The notes beneath the pieces were generated by a model. It had not been told where the DNA came from and ran no database searches. It saw nothing but the letters and a program-made list of their open reading frames with translations. A program made the position numbers and the translations under genes. A stretch of DNA of 5,205 nt from positions 1 to 5,205 of the forward strand of contig JAFLUO010000104.1 of assembly GCA_022508705.1 (NCBI GenBank), read 5' to 3'. Within the stretch, counting starts at the first letter, position 1; each line of letters opens with the position of its first letter. This document shows, one piece after another, positions 1-5,205 of this stretch. The DNA comes from Oscillospiraceae bacterium. GTDB lineage: Bacteria; Bacillota; Clostridia; Oscillospirales; Acutalibacteraceae.

Positions 1-1
1 A

Positions 2-427
2 GAAGATTTTTCAGATGTTCCCGATGTTTCCGAGGGTATAGAAAACCGAATTATTGCGACATCACGCAGTGCAACTACTCTGTTAGAGGTGTTTGACAAT
101 GCAAAGACTAAACGATACACCCATGCACGCATTCGCCGCATAGTGCTTTGCGCGTTTTTAGGTATAAAAAATTCACAATTGGCTGACGGTTTACCTTATA
201 TTCATGTTTTGGGTTTTACTGATAAAGGCAGGGAGCTTCTGCACGAAGCCTCAAAAACAGCAACTTTACCGATAACAGTCAGATTAAGTGATATTTCAAA
301 TTTAAACTTAAATGCTGAACAAATCTTCCAACTTGAATCCACCGCAACGGACATTTATAATTTAACGCTTCCCAAAATTCGTGAATGCGGAACGGAAATG
401 ACAGACAGTCCCGTTGTTATCAAATAA
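2..427 (+). CDS. tmcAL: tRNA(Met) cytidine acetate ligase, C-terminal part (5' end outside window)
   Basis: The frame is open from position 2 to the TAA at 425-427, giving the last 141 residues of a protein that is usually about 400 residues long. The start lies before the window; the GTG at 89 is an internal valine codon. The segment has the C-terminal hallmarks of the TmcAL/YlbM family: a 'SEGIENRI' stretch (residues 10-17 of the visible part), the basic 'KTKRYTHARIRR' block (35-46) that in this family follows the nucleotidyltransferase domain, and 'LGFTDKGRELL' further on. Family members use ATP and acetate to form N4-acetylcytidine at the wobble position of elongator tRNA(Met) in the cytoplasm. 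The N-terminal catalytic HIGH-type domain is not visible, so activity cannot be judged. No convincing terminator follows, so some transcription may continue into the next gene. The family call rests on remembered motifs. Confidence 0.8.
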   Translation, partial: EDFSDVPDVSEGIENRIIATSRSATTLLEVFDNAKTKRYTHARIRRIVLCAFLGIKNSQLADGLPYIHVLGFTDKGRELLHEASKTATLPITVRLSDISNLNLNAEQIFQLESTATDIYNLTLPKIRECGTEMTDSPVVIK

Positions 428-454
428 GTTTTGCATGATTTATTGTGAATTTGC

Positions 455-483
455 TTGATTTTTCCCCTTAAAAATAATAAAAT
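455..483 (+). promoter_or_regulatory. Candidate sigma-A promoter upstream of the flavoprotein gene
   Basis: TTGATT at 455-460 (4 of 6 matches to TTGACA) and TAAAAT at 478-483 (5 of 6 matches to TATAAT) are separated by 17 nt. They lie in the only sizeable gap of the window (428-538) and would start a transcript near position 490, leaving a leader of about 50 nt. The -10 box sits inside an all-A/T dyad, ATAATA-AAAT-TATTAT (474-489), which might be an operator but could arise by chance in such AT-rich sequence. The spacing is good, but the base composition makes chance matches common. Confidence 0.35.
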
Positions 484-538
484 TATTATAAAATCTCTAT
501 GAATCGGAGCGTATCAAAAAGAATACGTAAATTTAATT

Positions 539-1771
539 ATGAGTAAAAAAGTAATTGTAATCGGCGCAGGCGCGTCAGGGCTTATGTGCGCCGGCAAATG
601 CGCCGAAAACGGACATACAGTCACTCTTTTTGAAAAGAACAGCCGTGTGGGCAGAAAGCTTATGATAACGGGCAAGGGTCGCTGCAATGTTACAAATCTT
701 TGTACAAGCGTTGACGAATTGCTTGAAAATATTCCCGAAAACGGCAAATTCCTTTACAGCGCTTTTTCAAAAATGATGCCCTATGATATTATGGCATTTT
801 TTGAGGATATGGGCGTGCCCGTTAAGGTTGAAAGGGGTAACCGTGTTTTTCCTGAAAGCGACAAAGCGGTTGATATTGTCGATGCGCTGAAAAAATATGT
901 TGATAAAAACGGAGTTAACATAATAAATTTGAAAGTTGAAAGCATAATAAGTGATAACGGACAGGCAGTAGGCGTTACAGCTGAAAACGGTAATTCTTAT
1001 TATGCCGATGCAGTAGTTATTGCAACTGGTGGTTTGTCTTATCCGCTTACAGGGTCAACGGGAGACGGATATAAATTTGCCGAAAAAACAGGGCATAATA
1101 TTACAACTCTCAGACCGTCACTTGTAGGGCTCAAATGCCTTGAGGGCTGGTGCGAAGGCGCGGCAGGGCTTTCTCTTAAAAATGTGGCTCTTGAAATTGA
1201 AGATACTTTTAAATCAAAAATAATATACAGCGATTTCGGTGAAATGCTGATTACTCACGTTGGCGTTTCAGGGCCTATGATTCTTTCGGGAAGCGCACAT
1301 CTAAGAAATATGGAGAGCGAAAGATACGTTTTGCACATTGACTTAAAGCCTGCGCTCTCAGAAGAAAAACTTGAATTGCGCCTTATCCGTGAACTAACAG
1401 AGAACGGTTCAAAGAGCGTAAAATCGGCAGTATTAACCCTTGTTCCATCATCTCTTGCAGGCGTAATACTTAAAAAAAGCGGCCTTGCAGGAAGTGAAAA
1501 ATGCGGAAATATTACAAAAGAAGCAAGACAAAAACTGTTGCACACACTTAAAGATTTAACTCTCACCGTTACGGATTTTTGCCCTATGGACGAGGCAATC
1601 GTCACCTCAGGCGGTGTAAGTGTTAAAGATATTGACCCTAAAACCATGATGTCAAAAAAAGTTAAAAATCTCTATTTTGTCGGAGAAGTAATTGATGTTG
1701 ACGGCTATACGGGCGGATTTAATTTGACGATAGCTTTTTCTACCGGTTACCTTGCAGGACTCAGCATTTAA
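539..1771 (+). CDS. HI0933/YhiN (BaiN/RdsA-like) family NAD(P)/FAD-dependent oxidoreductase
   Basis: This 410-residue protein is close to the usual family length and appears complete. It begins with a Rossmann dinucleotide-binding motif GAGASG (residues 9-14), with Glu32 at the end of the second strand where FAD ribose is normally bound. The family signature 'RVGRKLMITGKGRCNVTN' follows at 36-53. Further marks are the 'ATGG' turn at 162-165, 'THVGVSGP' at 239-246, 'VTSGGV' at 355-360 and the C-terminal FAD-contact motif 'GEVIDVDGYTGGFN' at 382-395. It is a soluble flavoprotein with no signal peptide or membrane segment. The true substrate of most family members is unknown; bile-acid and other reductase names come from a few members and should not be transferred here. 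ATG 539 is the only ATG, GTG or TTG start between the in-frame TGA at 500-502 and the conserved N-terminus, although no good Shine-Dalgarno sequence precedes it. It is followed after 43 bp by cmk and may share its transcript. Confidence 0.9.
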   Translation: MSKKVIVIGAGASGLMCAGKCAENGHTVTLFEKNSRVGRKLMITGKGRCNVTNLCTSVDELLENIPENGKFLYSAFSKMMPYDIMAFFEDMGVPVKVERGNRVFPESDKAVDIVDALKKYVDKNGVNIINLKVESIISDNGQAVGVTAENGNSYYADAVVIATGGLSYPLTGSTGDGYKFAEKTGHNITTLRPSLVGLKCLEGWCEGAAGLSLKNVALEIEDTFKSKIIYSDFGEMLITHVGVSGPMILSGSAHLRNMESERYVLHIDLKPALSEEKLELRLIRELTENGSKSVKSAVLTLVPSSLAGVILKKSGLAGSEKCGNITKEARQKLLHTLKDLTLTVTDFCPMDEAIVTSGGVSVKDIDPKTMMSKKVKNLYFVGEVIDVDGYTGGFNLTIAFSTGYLAGLSI

Positions 1772-1814
1772 GAATAATTAAGTTTTATTTAAATACAGAA
1801 AGGGAGTAAAAAAT

Positions 1815-2483
1815 ATGATTAACGTTGCAATTGACGGACCTGCAGGAGCAGGCAAAAGCACTGTGGCAAGGGGAGCCGCCGCAAAGCTTGGATTTATTTA
1901 TGTTGATACAGGTGCTCTTTACAGAGCAGTAGGAGTTTATGCGCTTGGAAAGAGCTTGGATACAAAAGATGCCGAATCTGTTTCCTCTGTATTGCCTGAA
2001 ATCACGGTTGAATTAAAGTTTATTGACGGCGTTCAGCACGTATTCCTTAACGGTAAAGATGTATCTGTCGAAATCAGAACTCCCGATGCTTCAATGGCGG
2101 CATCAAACGTATCGGCTATTCCTTCTGTACGTTCGTTCCTTTTTGATTTACAAAGAGATATTGCAAGCAAGAATAACTGTATAATGGACGGCAGAGATAT
2201 AGGTACCGTTGTGCTCCCGCACGCTCAGGTTAAAATCTTCCTTACGGCAGACCCTGAGGAACGGGCAATGAGAAGATACAAAGAATTGATTGTTAAAGAC
2301 CCTGATGTTAAGTATGATGACGTTTTAGCTGATTTGAAAGTACGTGATTATCAGGATTCGCACCGTGAAATTGCACCGCTAAAGCCTGCAGAGGATTCTG
2401 TTGTATACAATACAACGGGGAATACTTTAGAGGAATCTGTTGAAGACGTGATTTCAATTATTAAGGAGAAAACCAATGGCTGA
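1815..2483 (+). CDS. cmk: Cytidylate kinase (CMP/dCMP kinase)
   Basis: Cmk phosphorylates CMP and dCMP with ATP in the cytoplasm, recycling pyrimidine nucleotides from RNA turnover and lipid synthesis. The 222-residue protein has the normal length of the short bacterial form. The P-loop GPAGAGKS is at residues 8-15 (Lys14). 'DTGALYRA' follows at 31-38, the CMP-binding insert region 'LNGKDVSVEIRTPDASMAAS' at 78-97, and 'DGRDIGTVVLP' at 125-135. The lid/adenine side has 'RDYQDSHR' at 177-184 followed by 'APL' at 187-189. No key residue is missing. AGGGAG at 1801-1806 lies 8 nt before the ATG and supports this start. The 3' end overlaps plsC by 8 nt, and the plsC ribosome binding site lies inside the last cmk codons, so the two are probably translationally coupled. 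A cmk-plsC-ispH-rpsA order is familiar from Clostridia. Confidence 0.96.
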   Translation: MINVAIDGPAGAGKSTVARGAAAKLGFIYVDTGALYRAVGVYALGKSLDTKDAESVSSVLPEITVELKFIDGVQHVFLNGKDVSVEIRTPDASMAASNVSAIPSVRSFLFDLQRDIASKNNCIMDGRDIGTVVLPHAQVKIFLTADPEERAMRRYKELIVKDPDVKYDDVLADLKVRDYQDSHREIAPLKPAEDSVVYNTTGNTLEESVEDVISIIKEKTNG

Positions 2484-3117
2484 TAAGTTTAAGTATGATT
2501 ATTCAAGTTTTCATAACTTTAAAATGATGAATACAATTCGCCCAATCTGTAATTTGCTTTGCAAAACAAAATACAATATCGAATTCAGAGGGCAGGAAAA
2601 CCTTGACAGAAAAGGCGGTTTTATTATTGCCGCTAACCACATTTCAGCGCTTGACCCAATGTTTATTGCAATGGCGTCTAAAAGATTGTTCCATTATATT
2701 GCCAAAGAAGAGCTTTTTGAAAATCCCGTTATGGCAAAGGCAATAATTCACCTTAACGCTTTCCCTATAAGAAGAGGCATAGGTGATATGAAAGCAGTAA
2801 ATTACGGAATTGAGCTTGTGCGTCGAGGCGAAGTACTTTGCATTTTCCCTGAGGGTACCCGTTCACCTGACGGTACGCCAAAGGACGCAAAGTCTGGTGT
2901 TGGATACATTGCAAGAGCAACTAGGGCAGACGTAGTGCCCGTGGCAATTTATAAAGAGAAGAATGAAAAAGGCGGATCGAAAGTAATAATCAGTATAGGT
3001 GAAGTAATTCCAAATTCATCTTTAGGCTTTACTGAGAACGGTAAATCAAAAGAAAATAAGGCAGCGGCAAAAATGATAATGGATACCATAACAGCTCTTT
3101 GGGAGGAGTGCAGGTGA
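2476..3117 (+). CDS. plsC: 1-acyl-sn-glycerol-3-phosphate acyltransferase
   Basis: PlsC acylates lysophosphatidic acid at the sn-2 position to give phosphatidic acid, the precursor of membrane phospholipids, at the cytoplasmic face of the membrane. The 213-residue protein contains the acyltransferase motifs in order: the catalytic NHxxxxD box 'NHISALD' (residues 54-60, His55 and Asp60), the 'PIRRG' segment (97-101), the glycerophosphate-binding 'FPEGTRS' (124-130) and the hydrophobic 'VVPVAI' block (153-158). I see no clear membrane-spanning helix; attachment would be peripheral. AAGGAG at 2463-2468, inside the end of cmk, is 7 nt before ATG 2476 and supports this start. The TGA at 3115-3117 overlaps the GTG start of ispH. 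The general acyltransferase call is secure; the exact acyl donor (acyl-ACP or acyl-CoA) cannot be told from sequence alone. Confidence 0.93.
   Translation: MADKFKYDYSSFHNFKMMNTIRPICNLLCKTKYNIEFRGQENLDRKGGFIIAANHISALDPMFIAMASKRLFHYIAKEELFENPVMAKAIIHLNAFPIRRGIGDMKAVNYGIELVRRGEVLCIFPEGTRSPDGTPKDAKSGVGYIARATRADVVPVAIYKEKNEKGGSKVIISIGEVIPNSSLGFTENGKSKENKAAAKMIMDTITALWEECR
3101..3116 (+). promoter_or_regulatory. Ribosome binding site and GTG start of ispH-rpsA
   Basis: GGGAGGAG at 3101-3108 lies 5 nt before GTG 3114-3116. It overlaps the last codons of plsC, whose TGA (3115-3117) shares bases with the GTG. This places the start at 3114 and not at the in-frame TTG 3099 or GTG 3108, which lie before or within the Shine-Dalgarno sequence. 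The resulting N-terminus (M-K-I-T-L-A-K-T-A-G-F-C-F-G-V) is what IspH proteins normally have. Confidence 0.88.
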
Positions 3118-5162
3118 AAATCACTTTAGCAAAAACTGCCGGATTTTGTTTCGGCGTTGACAGAGCAGTTAAGACTTTGGAAAAGCTTGCAAATAATGGT
3201 CAAAAGGTATGCACCTTAGGTCCGATTATTCACAATCCGCAGGTAGTAGAGCATTTTAAGAATAAAGGCGTCAATATCATTAACGATATAAGTGAATTAA
3301 AAGACGACACAACGGTTGTACTTCGCACACACGGTGTTGAGGCAACAATTACCGATTATTGCGAAAAAAACGGAATAAAATATATTGATGCGGCGTGTCC
3401 CTTTGTAAAAAAGATACATAAAATTGTTCTTGAAAATACAAATGAAAACACACCACTTTTAATTGCAGGCGATAAAAATCACCCTGAGGTCATAGGAATT
3501 GCCAGCCGTGCAAAAGGCGATTATTTTACCTTTAATTCGGCAGAAGAACTTGAAAATTTGCTGAATAATCATCAAAATCTAAAAACTGAGCCTGTAATTC
3601 TTGTCTCTCAAACGACTTTTAGCATAAAAGAGTGGAAAAAATGTGTAGAAATTGCAAATTTACTCTGTACAAATGCTCTGATTTTTGATACAATATGTAA
3701 TGCGACCGAAGAACGGCAGACAGAGGCACTTGTTTTGTCAAAGAAAAACGATGCTATGATAATAATCGGCGGCAGGACAAGCTCAAACACAGCAAAGCTA
3801 AAAGCTGTATGTGAGCAAAACTGTCTGACTTATTTGATTGAAACTGCTGATGAGCTTTTGGACATAGACTTCAGTGGAATCAAGTCAATAGGCGTGACTG
3901 CCGGTGCTTCAACACCGGACAGTACAATTAAGGAGGTAATAAACACAATGTCCGAATTTAACGAAAAAGGTAATCCGATGAACGACGAGTTTCAGCAGAT
4001 GCTCGATGAATCGTTTGATAAAATGACCACCGGTAAATATGTTGCCGGTACAGTTGTAGGATTTACTAACACAGAAATCCAGGTTGAAATTCCCGGAAAA
4101 AAACACGCAGGTTACGTACCCTTTGACGAGTACAGCGATGATCCTACGGCAGATCCTAAGAGTGATCTTAAAATCGGCGACGAAGTTAAACTTATCATTA
4201 TGTCAACCAACGATGCTGAAGGCACAATGAAGCTTTCAAAGCGTCTTGCTGACAGAAATGCTATTTGGGAAGATCTTGAGGCTGACGATACCGTTCGCGA
4301 AGGCAAGGTTACAGGTATTGTCGGTGAAAATAAAGGCGTTTACGTTCAGTGCGGTGCAATCAGAGTATTTGTTCCTGCTTCTCTTGCAAAGGCACGCAAA
4401 AATGACAACCTTGAGGATTTGGTAGGCACAACTGTTGAATTCAAAATTATTGAGGTTGAAAAGAACAGAAGAAGAGTTGTCGGCTCAATCCGTGAGGTTG
4501 CCGCAGCAAAACGCCGTGAGATTGCAGATGCTTTCTGGGCAAACGTTGCAGAGGGAAATACATATACAGGAACTGTCAGAAGTCTTACTGCATACGGCGC
4601 ATTCGTTGACCTTGGCGGCGTTGACGGTATGATTCACATTTCCGAGCTTTCATGGACAAGAATCAAGCATCCGTCAGAGGTTTTAAGTGTTGGCGACACA
4701 GTAGAGGTTTACGTTAAAGCTCTTGATACTGAGAACAAAAAGATTTCTCTCGGTTACAAGAAGATTGAAGATAATCCGTGGGAAATTCTCAAGCGTGATT
4801 ATCCTGTTGATTCCGAAATCGAATGCAAGATTGTAAGCATTACATCTTTCGGTGCTTTCGCACAGATTATTCCGGGTGTTGACGGTCTTATTCACATTTC
4901 ACAGATTGCTTATAAGCATATCGGCTCTCCTGCTGAGGTGCTCAAAGTCGGCGAAACCGTAAAAGCTAAGATTATGGAAATTGATTTTGACAAGAAGCGT
5001 GTAAGTCTTTCAATTAAAGCTTTACTTCCGCCGCCTGTAATTGAAGAGGTTGCTGTAGCAGAAGAATCTGCTGATGTTGCAGAGGAAACTCCTGTTGAGG
5101 CAGTTGAAGAAGCTCCTGTTGCAGAGGAAGTTCCTACTGAGGAAGCTAATTCGGCAGAATAA
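3114..5162 (+). CDS. ispH-rpsA: IspH-RpsA fusion: HMBPP reductase joined to ribosomal protein S1
   Basis: This is one uninterrupted 682-residue frame. Residues 1-278 are IspH, the [4Fe-4S] enzyme that reduces (E)-4-hydroxy-3-methylbut-2-enyl diphosphate to IPP and DMAPP, ending the MEP pathway. The cluster cysteines are Cys12, Cys95 and Cys195. The substrate-pocket residues are His40, His73, His123, Glu125, Thr167, Ser223-Asn225 and Ser266, so the enzyme half looks intact. A linker leads to four S1 RNA-binding domains at about 307-377, 394-463, 481-550 and 568-636. The last two carry the classic 'GAFVDLGGVDGMIHISEL' type of signature. An acidic Glu/Val/Ala/Pro tail fills 639-682. S1 binds mRNA and helps initiation on the 30S subunit; Gram-positive S1 proteins are shorter than the six-domain enterobacterial form. 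The fusion is a known clostridial architecture. Codon usage changes sharply at Met279, where an internal ribosome binding site suggests that S1 is also made separately. Confidence 0.95.
   Translation: MKITLAKTAGFCFGVDRAVKTLEKLANNGQKVCTLGPIIHNPQVVEHFKNKGVNIINDISELKDDTTVVLRTHGVEATITDYCEKNGIKYIDAACPFVKKIHKIVLENTNENTPLLIAGDKNHPEVIGIASRAKGDYFTFNSAEELENLLNNHQNLKTEPVILVSQTTFSIKEWKKCVEIANLLCTNALIFDTICNATEERQTEALVLSKKNDAMIIIGGRTSSNTAKLKAVCEQNCLTYLIETADELLDIDFSGIKSIGVTAGASTPDSTIKEVINTMSEFNEKGNPMNDEFQQMLDESFDKMTTGKYVAGTVVGFTNTEIQVEIPGKKHAGYVPFDEYSDDPTADPKSDLKIGDEVKLIIMSTNDAEGTMKLSKRLADRNAIWEDLEADDTVREGKVTGIVGENKGVYVQCGAIRVFVPASLAKARKNDNLEDLVGTTVEFKIIEVEKNRRRVVGSIREVAAAKRREIADAFWANVAEGNTYTGTVRSLTAYGAFVDLGGVDGMIHISELSWTRIKHPSEVLSVGDTVEVYVKALDTENKKISLGYKKIEDNPWEILKRDYPVDSEIECKIVSITSFGAFAQIIPGVDGLIHISQIAYKHIGSPAEVLKVGETVKAKIMEIDFDKKRVSLSIKALLPPPVIEEVAVAEESADVAEETPVEAVEEAPVAEEVPTEEANSAE
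3897..3923 (+). promoter_or_regulatory. Stem-loop at the IspH/S1 junction
   Basis: CCGGTG (3901-3906) and CACCGG (3913-3918) are perfect inverted arms around the loop CTTCAA. The stem continues with ACTG (3897-3900) against CAGT (3920-3923), with A3919 as a single bulge, for 10 base pairs of which 7 are G-C. It ends 6 nt before the internal Shine-Dalgarno sequence. No U-run follows, so it is not an intrinsic terminator. It lies in codons for the conserved IspH 'TAGASTP' motif, so coding constraint explains part of the sequence. The pairing is seen directly; a regulatory or RNA-processing role is inference. Confidence 0.5.
3930..3950 (+). promoter_or_regulatory. Internal Shine-Dalgarno and in-frame ATG for possible free S1
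   Basis: TAAGGAGGT at 3929-3937 matches the anti-Shine-Dalgarno complement over nine consecutive bases. It stands 11 nt before ATG 3948-3950, which is Met279 of the fusion, just past the natural end of IspH and before the first S1 domain. Initiation here would give a 404-residue S1 ending at 5162. A second in-frame ATG at 3978 has a weaker AAAAAGG (3964-3970) 7 nt before it and would give 394 residues. This ribosome binding site is stronger than that of any other gene in the window. Confidence 0.6.
3948..5162 (+). other. rpsA: Possible independent rpsA reading frame nested in the fusion gene
   Basis: This is the S1 half of the fusion, listed separately because it may be translated by itself. 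It comprises a short polar N-terminus, four S1 domains and the acidic tail, which is a complete S1 protein of the type found alone in other Gram-positive bacteria. Support comes from the strong internal Shine-Dalgarno sequence and from codon use. Leucine is CTT or CTC in 18 of 21 codons here against 9 of 24 in the IspH half, and isoleucine ATA is absent (0 of 31) against 11 of 28. Such bias is typical of highly expressed ribosomal protein genes. Whether both products exist in the cell is not shown by sequence. Confidence 0.45.
5076..5129 (+). repeat. Short repeat in the acidic C-terminal tail of S1
   Basis: The 12-mer GTTGCAGAGGAA occurs at 5076-5087 and again at 5118-5129, 42 nt (14 codons) apart. 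Around it is a degenerate run of units resembling Val-Ala-Glu-Glu-x-Pro. The tail (residues 639-682) has many Glu and no Lys or Arg, so it is probably disordered. Units of this kind expand and shrink easily by replication slippage, so tail length may vary between strains. Confidence 0.6.
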
Positions 5163-5205
5163 TAGGCATTAGAAAAAACAAGTAGGGTCAGATGATGCCA
5201 TGCAT

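Noticed and set aside
425..470. Terminator after tmcAL
   Set aside because: Only short, weak A/T pairings are present (for example AATAA with TTATT), with no GC stem before the T-run at 459-463.
514..747. 77-codon minus-strand open frame over the flavoprotein start
   Set aside because: It is antisense to the conserved FAD-binding region and shows no family resemblance.
1255..1647. 130-codon open frame on the minus strand inside the flavoprotein gene
   Set aside because: It lies wholly opposite a well-supported gene, its translation has no recognisable motif, and it reads as a shadow of the + strand codon pattern.
3099..3113. Upstream TTG (3099) or GTG (3108) as the ispH start
   Set aside because: These codons precede or overlap the Shine-Dalgarno sequence, and the added residues are foreign to the IspH N-terminus; GTG 3114 is correctly spaced.
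3858..3890. Internal promoter upstream of the S1 half (TTGGAC at 3858)
   Set aside because: No acceptable -10 box stands at 16-18 nt; the matches are what coding sequence of this composition gives by chance.
3897..3935. Junction hairpin as an intrinsic terminator
   Set aside because: The stem is followed by ACAATTAAGG and not by a run of T, and the reading frame continues through it.
4435..4632. 65-codon open frame in another + frame within the S1 half
   Set aside because: It is out of frame with four clear S1 domains and has no domain of its own.
5163..5205. GGCAT/ATGCC inverted pair after the last stop codon
   Set aside because: The arms are only 5 bp and 25 nt apart, and the window ends immediately after; nothing supports a terminator or a new gene.

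Overview
The window looks like chromosomal core sequence from an AT-rich, low-GC Gram-positive bacterium of the class Clostridia, perhaps a Ruminococcus/Oscillospira-type gut anaerobe. The grounds are the AT-rich base composition, strong GGAGG-type ribosome binding sites, a TmcAL-family gene, and an in-frame fusion of IspH to ribosomal protein S1, an architecture known from Clostridia. All five genes are on the + strand. There is no sign of mobile DNA, CRISPR, tRNA or rRNA.

Layout: (1) positions 2-427 are the 3' end of a tRNA(Met) cytidine acetate ligase gene (tmcAL). (2) An AT-rich 111-bp gap follows, with a plausible sigma-A promoter near 455-483. (3) 539-1771 encodes a flavoprotein of the HI0933/YhiN (BaiN/RdsA) family. 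(4) After 43 bp comes a tightly packed run: cmk (CMP kinase, 1815-2483), plsC (acylglycerolphosphate acyltransferase, 2476-3117, overlapping cmk by 8 nt) and ispH-rpsA (3114-5162, overlapping plsC by 4 nt). The last 43 bp hold nothing I can identify.

The cluster joins housekeeping functions: pyrimidine nucleotide supply (Cmk), phosphatidic acid synthesis (PlsC), the last step of the MEP isoprenoid pathway (IspH) and mRNA binding on the ribosome (S1). The overlapping reading frames suggest translational coupling from cmk through ispH-rpsA.

The most interesting place is the IspH/S1 junction (about 3897-3950). Within 54 nt it has a 10-bp GC-rich stem-loop, a near-perfect Shine-Dalgarno sequence and an in-frame ATG. 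Codon usage changes exactly there: Ile ATA is 11 of 28 before the ATG and 0 of 31 after it. This suggests that the gene makes free S1 from an internal start as well as, or more than, the fusion protein. The fusion itself is known; the internal start and hairpin are my inference from this sequence.
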